Assembly: GCA_017442855.1 (NCBI GenBank)
Contig: JAFSPM010000048.1
Location: forward strand, 17,096-81,095
Direction: 5' to 3'
Length of the DNA stretch: 64,000 nt
DNA from: Bacteroidaceae bacterium
GTDB lineage: Bacteria; Bacteroidota; Bacteroidia; Bacteroidales; Bacteroidaceae
Shown here piece by piece: positions 8,758 through 16,114 of the stretch (positions are counted from its first letter, which is position 1; each line of letters begins with the position of its first letter). The position numbers were made by a program, and so were the translations under genes. The notes beneath the pieces were generated by a model. It saw nothing but the letters and a program-made list of their open reading frames with translations, was not told where the DNA came from and did not search any database.

Positions 8758-8854
8758 TTTTTGTAACAGGCTGATAACACCAATATAGACTTTTTTGTAA
8801 CTACCCTACCTTTTTATCACCTCTTGACAAGCATTTCCTTTTTACGTAATTTTG
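8758..8854 (+). promoter_or_regulatory. Promoter for the ABM lipoprotein with repeated upstream motif
   Basis: CTTG (8823-8826), 20 bp, TAATTTTG (8847-8854), 42 bases before the ATG at 8897. Upstream, TTTTTGTAAC occurs twice (8758-8767 and 8792-8801) in direct orientation 34 bp apart between the two divergent promoters. It is a candidate binding site for HxlR (inference). Confidence 0.65.
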
Positions 8855-8896
8855 CATCAAGAAACTAATTAAAAGTAAATATAAATAAATAAAAGT

Positions 8897-9589
8897 ATGA
8901 AAAGGATAATGTATGGTTTGGCAATGATGAGCCTTATTGGTATGGCATCATGCGCACAGAAAGCTGCACAGCAGCAGGAAGAGGCAGCTCCTGAAGCAGC
9001 TGCAAGTAACAACGAAATTCGCATCAACTGCCTGTTTAAGGTGGCTCCTGAGAATGTGGCTAACATCGTGAACCTGAGCAAGGAACTGGTGGCTGCTTCT
9101 CGCAACGATAGTGGTAACATTGACTATGACATTTATCAGAGTCAGATGGATCCTACACAACTGATGATATTTGAGACTTGGAAAGACCAAGCATCTCTTG
9201 ATGTTCACTCTAACGCAGCTCACTTTACCCGCATTGTACCTCAGTTGGCTGGTGCTGCTGTAGGCGAGATGGCTATCCAGTCTTTCACTGCTGACAGCAA
9301 GGGTGATGGCATTCGCATCAACTGCTTATTTAAGGTTGCTCCTGACAATTTGGTAAAGATTTTGGGACTTTCTAAGGAATTGGTGGAAATTTCCCGCAAG
9401 GATGCTGGTGTAATTGACTATGATATCTATCAGAGCCAGACGGACAAGACACAGCTGATGATATTCGAGACTTGGAAGGATCAGCCTTCATTGGACGTTC
9501 ACTCTAATGCAGATCATTTTACCCGCATTGTACCTCAATTGGCTGAAGCCGCAATAGGTGAGATGGCCATCCAAACATTCAAGAAGTGA
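8897..9589 (+). CDS. Lipoprotein with two tandem ABM (antibiotic biosynthesis monooxygenase-type) domains
   Basis: Lipoprotein signal with lipobox MASC (C19), a short Gln/Ala/Glu linker, then two nearly identical modules of about 92 residues, roughly 43-134 and 138-229. Each runs from IRINCLFKVAP through YDIYQSQ and MIFETWKDQ to HFTRIVPQL. The modules are ferredoxin-like ABM folds (YgiN-like: EIWKD, HSNADHF). ABM domains act as quinone or small-molecule monooxygenases or as binding modules and normally dimerise, so the fusion may be a covalent dimer. High similarity of the halves indicates recent internal duplication. Divergent HxlR control fits a detoxification role, which is inference. Confidence 0.85.
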   Translation: MKRIMYGLAMMSLIGMASCAQKAAQQQEEAAPEAAASNNEIRINCLFKVAPENVANIVNLSKELVAASRNDSGNIDYDIYQSQMDPTQLMIFETWKDQASLDVHSNAAHFTRIVPQLAGAAVGEMAIQSFTADSKGDGIRINCLFKVAPDNLVKILGLSKELVEISRKDAGVIDYDIYQSQTDKTQLMIFETWKDQPSLDVHSNADHFTRIVPQLAEAAIGEMAIQTFKK

Positions 9590-9622
9590 TTTATCATTTG
9601 CTAACAGATAGTTTTTGAGAGG

Positions 9623-9666
9623 ATGGCAGGCAGGCGTGATAAAACGCACTCGTGCCATTTTTCTTT
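9623..9666 (+). terminator. Possible weak terminator after the ABM lipoprotein
   Basis: Interrupted hairpin: ATGGCA (9623-9628) with TGCCAT (9653-9658), an inner GCGT/ACGC stem, and a T-rich run after it. Partial readthrough into the nitroreductase is possible. Confidence 0.4.
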
Positions 9667-9690
9667 TAGCTGAATTCACACTTTTATATT

Positions 9691-10560
9691 ATGAGTGCAG
9701 AATTAAAGACCCGCTTTCATGTAGATATATCTAAATGCATCGGCTGCGGACGCTGTGTAAATGTTTGTACGGGCATGGTGCTGAAAATGTCAGACGGAAT
9801 GCCTGTTATGCAGCCTTATGAGAAATTCGGATGGAGCGGATGCTGGCGATGCCAGCATTGCATAGCAGTATGCCCCGAAGGTGCCATCTCTATTTTCGGG
9901 AAGAAAACGTCCGACCTGCCTTCCAAACCAGACAATATCATAGCAGAACAGCTGGAGAGACTGGTGAGTTACAGGCGTTCATGCAGAAGATACCTGATGA
10001 AAAATGTGGCTCCGTCAATCATCGACAGAATCATGGATGCCATGCAGCAGGTTCCCACAGGAGGCAATGCCCAGCAAGTGGAATACACAGTAATTGATGA
10101 TATGAACCGCTTGGAAGAGATTTGGGATATCGCCTATGCCCGTATGGAGGAGAATGCGAAGCGAGGCTACTATAGCAGCGGTTTCTCATCACGTCTGTAC
10201 CAAACTATGAAGCGGTCGGAGAATAGTCTTCGCAAGGATGATATGTTGTTTTGCGGAGCACCTCACCTCTTTGTGGCTCATCAGAAGGCGTCGGGCAAAT
10301 GGGTCAGCGATGCCATTGCTGACTGCAACATCGCAACCGCTTATTTTGAACTGCTTTGCAATGCTCATGGGTTGGGTACCGTCATCATGAGTTATGCGGC
10401 CAGCGTATTGCAGGACGTTCCGCAAGCACGGGCTATGCTGGGCATTCCAGAAGACCACTACATGAATCTCATCGTAGGTTTCGGCTATCCTGAGATTCCT
10501 TACGCCAGAGGCGTGAAGAAAGACCGGTTCAGCAAGATTCACAGATGGAGCAAACGTTAA
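9691..10560 (+). CDS. Ferredoxin-nitroreductase fusion
   Basis: Flavin-dependent reductase of 289 residues. The N-terminal about 70 residues hold two [4Fe-4S] motifs (C16, C19, C22, C26 and C51, C54, C57, C61). The remainder is a nitroreductase-family FMN domain (SYRRSCRRY near 92, PTGGNAQ, then LFCGAPHLFVAH and AHGLGTVIM). The fused ferredoxin would supply electrons to the flavin directly. Probably cytoplasmic, since no signal is visible. It follows the ABM lipoprotein and is 11 bases from the next gene, so those two may be cotranscribed. Natural substrate unknown (quinone, nitro or enone reduction are family activities). Confidence 0.88.
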   Translation: MSAELKTRFHVDISKCIGCGRCVNVCTGMVLKMSDGMPVMQPYEKFGWSGCWRCQHCIAVCPEGAISIFGKKTSDLPSKPDNIIAEQLERLVSYRRSCRRYLMKNVAPSIIDRIMDAMQQVPTGGNAQQVEYTVIDDMNRLEEIWDIAYARMEENAKRGYYSSGFSSRLYQTMKRSENSLRKDDMLFCGAPHLFVAHQKASGKWVSDAIADCNIATAYFELLCNAHGLGTVIMSYAASVLQDVPQARAMLGIPEDHYMNLIVGFGYPEIPYARGVKKDRFSKIHRWSKR

Positions 10561-10571
10561 TGTAATTTTAT

Positions 10572-11333
10572 ATGATCAAAAGAACTATACTGTTATTATT
10601 TGTGTCAATGGCGATGAATGCCTTTGCACAGGTTACGAGAGAGATCCCGATGGACGCATCCCATCTGGAAGGAGTGAACGGTATGCCAATGTCGTTTGAG
10701 ATGTTCGACGGCTATCAGGTACTGCATGTAGTTCCTGAAGAGAATGCTCCTATGGCTATGACGTTAGCTGACTTAGGACTGGATGCCAATCAAACAGATA
10801 ATGGTCCTGTCAAGGCGATGTCATCCAATAAGCCACCTCAGTTTGTTAAGGTGAAGGATGTGGATTTCCACAATGGTACCATCGAACTGAAGGTATGGAG
10901 TCACATTGTTGACGGAGCTCCTGAGCTGGCGCGTGGCTTCATGGGAGTGATGTTCCGTATCAATGCTGACTATTCAAGAAATGAATATATGTATATTCGT
11001 CCTCTTAATGCGATGGTTGATGACCAAGTGAGGCGTAACCATACGTTACAATATGCTTCAAACCCAGGCTTGAACTTCGTGCTGTCACGACAGAAATTTC
11101 CAGAGAAATATGAGTCGTATGCAGAGATGGCACTCGACTGTTGGATTCTGTTGCGTATTGTGGTGAAAGACTCAATAGCTAAATTGTATATCAATAACCA
11201 CGAACAACCTTCTCTGGTGGTAACAGACCTGTGGCAAGGTCCCGATTTGCGTGGTTCTGTAGGCATCAGTGTAGGCACGGAACTGGGTACTGAAGGCTAT
11301 TTCCGTGACTTGAAGATTACGACCGAAGATTGA
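10572..11333 (+). CDS. Secreted protein with concanavalin A-like (DUF1080-type) fold, function unknown
   Basis: Signal peptide ending AFAQ, then about 235 residues that look like a single beta-sandwich: DFHNGTIELKVWS, FMGVMFRIN, YMYIRPLN, WILLRIVVKDSIAKLYIN, and a terminal LRGSVGISVGTELGTEGYFRDLKI. This strand order resembles DUF1080/LamG-like folds used for carbohydrate binding or hydrolysis. No catalytic residues can be assigned. It follows the nitroreductase by 11 bases. Another DUF1080-like protein is encoded at 45378. Confidence 0.65.
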   Translation: MIKRTILLLFVSMAMNAFAQVTREIPMDASHLEGVNGMPMSFEMFDGYQVLHVVPEENAPMAMTLADLGLDANQTDNGPVKAMSSNKPPQFVKVKDVDFHNGTIELKVWSHIVDGAPELARGFMGVMFRINADYSRNEYMYIRPLNAMVDDQVRRNHTLQYASNPGLNFVLSRQKFPEKYESYAEMALDCWILLRIVVKDSIAKLYINNHEQPSLVVTDLWQGPDLRGSVGISVGTELGTEGYFRDLKITTED

Positions 11334-11600
11334 ATTTTGCAAATAGTCTTTTTATATACATTCAATGAGCAAGAATCTATATTGTCGCTCAGCCAGTGAA
11401 GTCAGTCACCGTGGTGACTGTGTTTACTCATCGTTGTGATTTTGTTAAGTCATCGCCTTGATTAAAAATCTTCATCGGTGTGACTAAATTTCTATGGCTG
11501 TTGTAACATTGTATAGTTAATCATTGTTAATGTAAAAATGGCAAGCGCTTCAAATCGTCAATCTTGCACTATTTGTAACCATGAAACAAAAAAGTAACCT
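11334..11600. other. Intergenic region with short repeats, upstream of the peptide operon
   Basis: No gene is seen. The region contains a four-unit 22-bp direct repeat (11406-11493, listed separately), an 8-bp inverted repeat with 2-bp spacer inside the first unit (CAGTCACC at 11403, GGTGACTG at 11413), and the promoter for the downstream operon at its right end. Confidence 0.7.
11406..11493 (+). repeat. Four 22-bp direct repeats (operator-like array)
   Basis: Units begin at 11406, 11428, 11450 and 11472, exactly 22 bp apart. The first 14 bases fit TCAYCGnnKTGAYT and the remaining 8 are A/T-rich and variable. Each unit has a TCA...TGA dyad. Two helical turns between units would place bound proteins on one DNA face. 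The array ends about 107 bases before the -33 box of the peptide operon, which suits an activator or cooperative regulator. It is not CRISPR, since units abut without spacers. Confidence 0.65.
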
Positions 11601-11632
11601 CTTGTGCATTATAATTCAACATCTTATCTTTG
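11601..11632 (+). promoter_or_regulatory. Promoter of the Cys-peptide / radical SAM / SirTM operon
   Basis: CTTG (11601-11604), 20 bp, TATCTTTG (11625-11632). It lies 40 bases before the ATG at 11673 and excludes the upstream in-frame ATG at 11604 as the start. No further promoter or terminator is obvious until after 16990. Confidence 0.75.
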
Positions 11633-11672
11633 CAATGGAAAAAACAAATGTATGAACTTAAATATTTATTTT

Positions 11673-12425
11673 ATGAAAAGATTTGTATCATTCTTGATGA
11701 TGGCATCTTTACTGATAATAGGTGCCAATGCACAGAAGAAAATCATGTTTGACCTCTCACACAGTCAATGCACTGACGTATATGAAGGTCATGAAACCTA
11801 TCCTTTAGTGGTACCTGCTTATACAGAGATGGCACAGCAGTTGGGTGCCGAATTAGTGGTAAATGAAGAGGCAGAGATTACTCCTCAACTACTGAAAGGC
11901 ATTGATGTATTGGTAATGTTATCACCCTTGAGCAACAAATTGCAGAAAGACTTGACGGAGGTAGAGAAGAAAACTTTGGTTGACTTTGTAAAGAAAGGTG
12001 GCTCACTCATATTCTTCGTTGATGACAACCATCGTGTTGATTTAAGCCGTTATGGGGCCAACGATGTTACGAGAGCGTTTGGCATTGAGTTCGGCGAGGA
12101 TGTAGCCCTACCAGGTAATGTGGGAGCCGTTTCTTTCAAGAATGAAATTTTCAAGGATCGTTACGAGATTCCATACAGCGGTGCTTGCGTAATGACAGGC
12201 GGAATACCTGCCAGTGTCTGCATGGAAGATGGCTGGCTGCACAGTAGCTATGTAAAGCTCGACAATGGAGGCAAGTTCTTTGCCGGTGGCGACACAATGG
12301 TAGGCCTGCTCTTAGGTTATGATGATGGTGTTCGCAAAGTAAGGAACGGTATGGAAACCCGCTGGTGGGGCAAAGATAGTCGTGCTTTTATGACCGATTT
12401 GTTGGAATGGGCTTTGGAAAAATAA
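11673..12425 (+). CDS. Secreted protein with class I glutamine amidotransferase-like fold (DUF4350-like)
   Basis: First gene of the operon; 250 residues with a signal peptide ending GANAQ. The mature protein begins KKIMFDLSHSQ and has the alternating fold of GATase1-like/DUF4350 proteins: LVVPAYTEMAQQLGAEL, LLKGIDVLVMLSPL, LVDFVKKGGSLIFFVDD, then a C-terminal MTDLLEWALE helix. The catalytic Cys-His-Glu triad of true amidotransferases is not evident, so a binding role is more likely. The open frame continues upstream to an ATG at 11604, but that lies within the promoter, so MKRFVSF at 11673 is taken as the start. The gap to the Cys-rich peptide gene is 35 bases. Role in the operon unknown. Confidence 0.7.
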   Translation: MKRFVSFLMMASLLIIGANAQKKIMFDLSHSQCTDVYEGHETYPLVVPAYTEMAQQLGAELVVNEEAEITPQLLKGIDVLVMLSPLSNKLQKDLTEVEKKTLVDFVKKGGSLIFFVDDNHRVDLSRYGANDVTRAFGIEFGEDVALPGNVGAVSFKNEIFKDRYEIPYSGACVMTGGIPASVCMEDGWLHSSYVKLDNGGKFFAGGDTMVGLLLGYDDGVRKVRNGMETRWWGKDSRAFMTDLLEWALEK

Positions 12426-12460
12426 CAACCCTATTTATTAACTTTCAAATAAAAGAAATT

Positions 12461-12673
12461 ATGAAGAGAATTGATTTCAATTTCGCTCATAGCGCCCAGG
12501 GCGTTATGCTGAACGAAGAGAAGCCAGCTGCATGTGGTGCAGCTTGTGGTGCAGGTGACAAACCAGCTGAAGAGAAGCCAGCTGCTTGCGGTAGCGCTTG
12601 TGGCGCAGGCGACAAACCAGCTGAAGAGAAACCCGCAGCTTGCGGTAGCGCATGCGGTGCAGGTGAGAAGTAA
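12461..12673 (+). CDS. ACGX-type Cys-rich repeat peptide, predicted RiPP precursor
   Basis: Seventy-residue peptide. Residues 1-18 (MKRIDFNFAHSAQGVMLN) are leader-like. The rest is three tandem 18-residue repeats (19-36, 37-54, 55-70), each EEKPAACG[A/S]ACGAG plus DKPA, with Cys pairs at 25/29, 43/47 and 61/65. At DNA level these are 54-bp repeats from 12515. The gene sits 9 bases before a radical SAM/SPASM gene, the layout of radical-SAM-modified peptides (thioether crosslinks from Cys in sactipeptides and ranthipeptides). HMM collections name an ACGX repeat peptide and matching maturase, as far as I recall; the product is, to my knowledge, uncharacterised. ATG 12461 is preferred over an in-frame ATG at 12407 that lies inside the previous gene. 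No signal peptide or protease/exporter gene is adjacent. Confidence 0.88.
   Translation: MKRIDFNFAHSAQGVMLNEEKPAACGAACGAGDKPAEEKPAACGSACGAGDKPAEEKPAACGSACGAGEK
12515..12670 (+). repeat. Three 54-bp tandem repeats in the peptide gene
   Basis: In-frame units 12515-12568, 12569-12622 and 12623-12670 (last truncated). They encode the Cys-pair repeats and differ mostly at synonymous positions, so the amino-acid pattern appears selected. Confidence 0.85.
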
Positions 12674-12682
12674 TCAGTCATT

Positions 12683-13720
12683 ATGGAGTATTTTGCTTTC
12701 CAATGGCATATTACGGATGAGTGCGACCAACGTTGCAAGCATTGTTACATCTTTTCCGAAGGGCATCCCAAACTGATTGAGATGCCTTGGGAAAGGTTGG
12801 TTTCGGTGCTTGCCAACGTGGAGCGCATGTGTCGGAAGATGAGCCGCCTACCATATTTATATATTACAGGTGGCGACCCTATTTTGCATAGTCGCTTTTG
12901 GGATTTTCTGGAGTTAGTGCATAGCCGCAACATTCCTTTCACCATTATGGGCAATCCGTTCCACCTGACGGATGAGGTATGCCAACGCCTCAAGAGCTTA
13001 GGATGCCGCAAGTACCAGCTAAGCATTGACGGACTGCGCGAGACACATGACTATTTCCGTAAACCCGGCTCGTTTGACAGGACTCTGGAAGCCATTGCCA
13101 CCATCCGCAAAGCGGGAATGCATTGTGCCATCATGACTACGGTATCGGGTACGAACATTAACGAGATACCTGATATTATTGATTTGGTAGTGGAACATCA
13201 TGCAGACATCTTCGCGTTTGGCAGGTACTGCCCCACCAGTGAGGACAAGGCTACACCTGATAAAGGCTGGCATATCGAGCCACTGAAATATCGAGACTTA
13301 TTAGAGAAATGCTGGGCGAAGTACGAACAATACAAGAACTCAGATACGACTTTTAACCTGAAGGATCATCTGTGGACGCTCTTCCTCTACGAGAAAGGAT
13401 TGTTTAAGATTCCTGAGGGGCTTAATGATGATATCATTTATGATGGTTGCAATTGTGGTAACTGCCACTTCACTATTTCTGCAGAGGGAAGACTGATGGC
13501 TTGCCGACGTTTCGAAAGTTATGTGGGAACAGTGGAAGAAGAGTTGTGCGATGTGTTTAATGGTGAGAAAATGGAGCAATATCGACTGCATGAAAAGTTT
13601 GAGAAATGTCGCAAATGCGAGCTGTTACGTTTTTGTAGAGGTTGTCCGGCAGTAGCTTTTGGATATACACATAATTTCTATGCATCTGATCCTCAATGCT
13701 GGAAGGAGATTGACAGTTAA
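12683..13720 (+). CDS. Radical SAM/SPASM peptide maturase (ACGX system)
   Basis: Predicted maturase of the preceding Cys-rich peptide; 345 residues. The radical SAM cluster motif CX3CX2C is C14, C18, C21 in TDECDQRCKHCYIF, followed by the TGGDP SAM-binding motif. The C-terminal third is a SPASM-type domain with many Cys: CNCGNC near 255-260, then ACRRFES, then KCRKCELLRFCRGCP near 305-320 and a last Cys near 340, enough for two auxiliary [4Fe-4S] clusters. Such enzymes form thioether or other Cys crosslinks on ribosomal peptides. Direct adjacency (9 bases) and the Cys pairs make the peptide its likely substrate; reaction type is inference. Confidence 0.9.
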   Translation: MEYFAFQWHITDECDQRCKHCYIFSEGHPKLIEMPWERLVSVLANVERMCRKMSRLPYLYITGGDPILHSRFWDFLELVHSRNIPFTIMGNPFHLTDEVCQRLKSLGCRKYQLSIDGLRETHDYFRKPGSFDRTLEAIATIRKAGMHCAIMTTVSGTNINEIPDIIDLVVEHHADIFAFGRYCPTSEDKATPDKGWHIEPLKYRDLLEKCWAKYEQYKNSDTTFNLKDHLWTLFLYEKGLFKIPEGLNDDIIYDGCNCGNCHFTISAEGRLMACRRFESYVGTVEEELCDVFNGEKMEQYRLHEKFEKCRKCELLRFCRGCPAVAFGYTHNFYASDPQCWKEIDS

Positions 13721-13737
13721 TCATTATTCAATAAAAA

Positions 13738-14352
13738 GTGGACGCAATAACTTGTATTAAAAAGCTTGGGTATGTTGGAACCCTTACCTTTGCAACGGTA
13801 GATAAAAACGGACATCCTCAAGTTCGCAGTATCAGTGCCATTCATTATGAGTCAGACGCAATCTATTTCTATACTGCGCGAGGAAAGAATTTCTGCCAGC
13901 AGTTGATGGCAGACGGCCACGTGCAGATTCTAGCGCTTACCAAATATAAGGAGATGATACGTCTCTCTGCCGTTGCCAAACCTGTACCTGACGACGAACA
14001 GGAATATTGGAAGGATGTGATATTCAAGGAGCAGCCCTATTTGGCTAATGTCTATCCAGGCGATACCAGAAGCATAGGTATTATTTTCTATATCCGTGAT
14101 GCTCAAATAGAATATTTCTTCTTAGGTTGTCATCCTATAGATAGAGAATACTTAACGATGGGAAATGCTGTGCCAGAACATAAAGGTTTTGTAATTACAG
14201 ATAGTTGCATTGCTTGTGGCACATGTCAGACAGTATGTCCACAGGGTTGTATTGAAGAGGGAGAGACATACCACATACAACCTAATCATTGTCTGCATTG
14301 CGGCAATTGTTTTGAAAACTGCCCTGTTGAAGCTATTGTTAGATTGGACTAG
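13738..14352 (+). CDS. PNPOx-fold flavoprotein fused to 2x[4Fe-4S] ferredoxin
   Basis: Redox protein of 204 residues. Residues 1-140 resemble the pyridoxamine-phosphate-oxidase/flavin reductase fold (GTLTFATVDKNGHPQVR, YFYTARGKNFCQQL). The C-terminus carries two [4Fe-4S] motifs (C157, C160, C163, C167; C185, C188, C191, C195). The start is GTG at 13738; a stop codon lies in frame immediately upstream and no ATG is near. It is 17 bases after the radical SAM gene and 2 bases before the MDR gene, so it belongs to the operon. A plausible job is to supply low-potential electrons to the radical SAM enzyme or to reduce a flavin substrate; this is inference. Confidence 0.85.
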   Translation: MDAITCIKKLGYVGTLTFATVDKNGHPQVRSISAIHYESDAIYFYTARGKNFCQQLMADGHVQILALTKYKEMIRLSAVAKPVPDDEQEYWKDVIFKEQPYLANVYPGDTRSIGIIFYIRDAQIEYFFLGCHPIDREYLTMGNAVPEHKGFVITDSCIACGTCQTVCPQGCIEEGETYHIQPNHCLHCGNCFENCPVEAIVRLD

Positions 14353-14354
14353 TT

Positions 14355-15320
14355 ATGAAAGCTATTATAATAGAGAAATGTTGCGAGGCAGAAGACTTGC
14401 ATGTAAGTGAATTACCTAAACCAACTGCCAAACCTGGTTGGGTATTAGTGAAGGTGCATGCAGCTGGCTTAAACCATTCAGAAGCACTGCTGAGAATGTT
14501 TGAGGCCGACAATGATTATATCAATACGCCCATAGTACCAGGCATAGAGTGTGTGGGTGAGATAGCCGATGCTTCTGATTCTCAATTCCAAAAAGGCGAT
14601 AAGGTGATTGCCTTAATGGGAGGTATGGGGCGCAGCTTTAATGGTAGCTATGCTGAATATGCTTTGCTACCCGAAAGTCATGTATTCAAAGTTGATACAA
14701 ACCTCGACTGGATTTCATTGGCAGCTGTCCCTGAAACTTATTTTACAGCCTACGGTTCTTTGTTTGAATGCCTATACCTTACTGCTGAAGACACACTGTT
14801 AGTACGTGGAGCAACCAGTACTGTAGGACAAGCTGCTATCCAGTTGGCAAAAGCAGTTGGTGCAAAGGTGATTGCAGCTTGCCGTAAGGAAGAATCTTTC
14901 GAAAAGTTGAAAGGCATCGGAGCTGACTATTGTATCATCGACGAAGGACAACTCAGCCAACAGTCATTACCCTATAAACCAAACAAGATTTTAGAGTTAA
15001 TAGGTCCAAAGACATTACGTGACTCGTTGCTTACCGTCACACACCCTGGTTATGTATGCAGCACTGGTGTTTTGGGCAATGTGTACTCCATTACTCAGTT
15101 CGACCCAATCAAATATATACCAAACGGAGTATTCCTCACAGGGTTCTATTCCAATTTCCCAACTTATCAATCTATAAACAACCTATTTGACTTGATTAAC
15201 AAGGCACAGCTAAAACCGCTCTATGCCAAGGTGTTCACTTTAGATCAAATTGTAGAGGCACATACCTTGTTAGAGAAAGGTGGTGCCGGAGGTAAAATCA
15301 TATTGAAAATTGATTATTAG
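14355..15320 (+). CDS. MDR-family NADPH:quinone oxidoreductase / zinc-type dehydrogenase homologue
   Basis: Medium-chain dehydrogenase/reductase of 321 residues. It has a GroES-like N-terminus (VKVHAAGLNHSEALLR, PIVPGIECVGEI), the nucleotide-binding motif RGATSTVGQAAIQLAKAVGAKVIA near 150-175, and a C-terminal ending GGAGGKIILKI. The structural and catalytic zinc Cys/His clusters of classical ADHs are absent, placing it with quinone oxidoreductase or enoyl-reductase members that need no zinc. Cytoplasmic. Oxidoreductases accompany SirTM-macrodomain genes in other bacteria, as far as I recall, so its presence here fits. Substrate unknown. Confidence 0.85.
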   Translation: MKAIIIEKCCEAEDLHVSELPKPTAKPGWVLVKVHAAGLNHSEALLRMFEADNDYINTPIVPGIECVGEIADASDSQFQKGDKVIALMGGMGRSFNGSYAEYALLPESHVFKVDTNLDWISLAAVPETYFTAYGSLFECLYLTAEDTLLVRGATSTVGQAAIQLAKAVGAKVIAACRKEESFEKLKGIGADYCIIDEGQLSQQSLPYKPNKILELIGPKTLRDSLLTVTHPGYVCSTGVLGNVYSITQFDPIKYIPNGVFLTGFYSNFPTYQSINNLFDLINKAQLKPLYAKVFTLDQIVEAHTLLEKGGAGGKIILKIDY

Positions 15321-15354
15321 ATAAATCGTTTTTGAGTCTTGAACATTATACTAT

Positions 15355-16107
15355 ATGTGGGATAGGATTGAAAATATTGATTTTGTATTGAAATACTTGT
15401 TGGTGGAACAAGGAGCCCCCCCCAAGTTGCCAGATAATCTAGAAACAAAACAAAGATTAATGCGGGCATTGATGAACGTGCGCCAACCTGTGCCCGCATC
15501 AGATGAGTTCATAGCAGCACAAGATGCCGAACTGAAGCTACAGGCTAAGGATAAGGGTATTGTTAAGATTGACCAGCCTGGTATTTCCATATGGCAAGGT
15601 GACATCACCCGTTTGCAAGTGGATGCCATTGTGAATGCGGCCAACTCAAAATTGCTGGGGTGCTGGCAGCCCCTGCATGCTTGTATTGACAACTGCATCC
15701 ATTCCGCTGCCGGTATTCAGCTAAGACAGGAATGCCATGAGCTGATGCAAGCTCAGGGACATGAAGAGCCTACAGGGTGGGCAAAGATGACCAAGGGTTA
15801 TAACCTACCAGCGAAATATGTGATTCATACTGTAGGGCCAATCATCCCTGACGGACACCCTACCCCATTACAAGAGGAGCTGTTGGCTTCTTGCTACCGT
15901 TCATGTCTGGAAGTGGCTGAGCTACATAAGCTACAAAGCATCGCTTTTTGCTGTATTTCTACTGGTGTGTTTCATTTTCCTAACCAAAGAGCTGCTGAGA
16001 TAGCTGTGGAAACTGTGAAAAAATATCCCTTGACGTCACTCAAAACTATCGTTTTCAATGTATTTATAGACAAAGACTATGACATCTATCATCGACTTAT
16101 TCAGTAA
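15355..16107 (+). CDS. Zinc-containing macrodomain ADP-ribosyl hydrolase (SirTM-linked type)
   Basis: Predicted hydrolase removing ADP-ribose from proteins; 250 residues. An N-terminal helical extension (1-70) precedes the macrodomain, which begins near ISIWQGDITRLQVDAIVNAANS (78-98). The zinc-macrodomain signature C103-x4-H108-x-C110 follows, then IDNCIHSAAGIQLRQEC. YVIHTVGP and the phosphate-binding loop SIAFCCISTGVFHFP come later. This Cys-His-Cys type is the one found beside SirTM sirtuins, whose modification it reverses. It lies 34 bases after the MDR gene and 7 bases before the SirTM start, forming a transferase/hydrolase pair. Family is firm; the cellular target is unknown. Confidence 0.9.
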   Translation: MWDRIENIDFVLKYLLVEQGAPPKLPDNLETKQRLMRALMNVRQPVPASDEFIAAQDAELKLQAKDKGIVKIDQPGISIWQGDITRLQVDAIVNAANSKLLGCWQPLHACIDNCIHSAAGIQLRQECHELMQAQGHEEPTGWAKMTKGYNLPAKYVIHTVGPIIPDGHPTPLQEELLASCYRSCLEVAELHKLQSIAFCCISTGVFHFPNQRAAEIAVETVKKYPLTSLKTIVFNVFIDKDYDIYHRLIQ

Positions 16108-16114
16108 AAAGACA

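Noticed and set aside
11406-11493. Possible CRISPR-like array
   Set aside because: Four 22-bp units abut directly without unique spacers and no cas gene is present; an operator array fits better.
12487-12738. Antisense repeat frame over the peptide gene
   Set aside because: Mirror of the Cys-repeat DNA; the plus frame has the leader, RiPP context and adjacent maturase.
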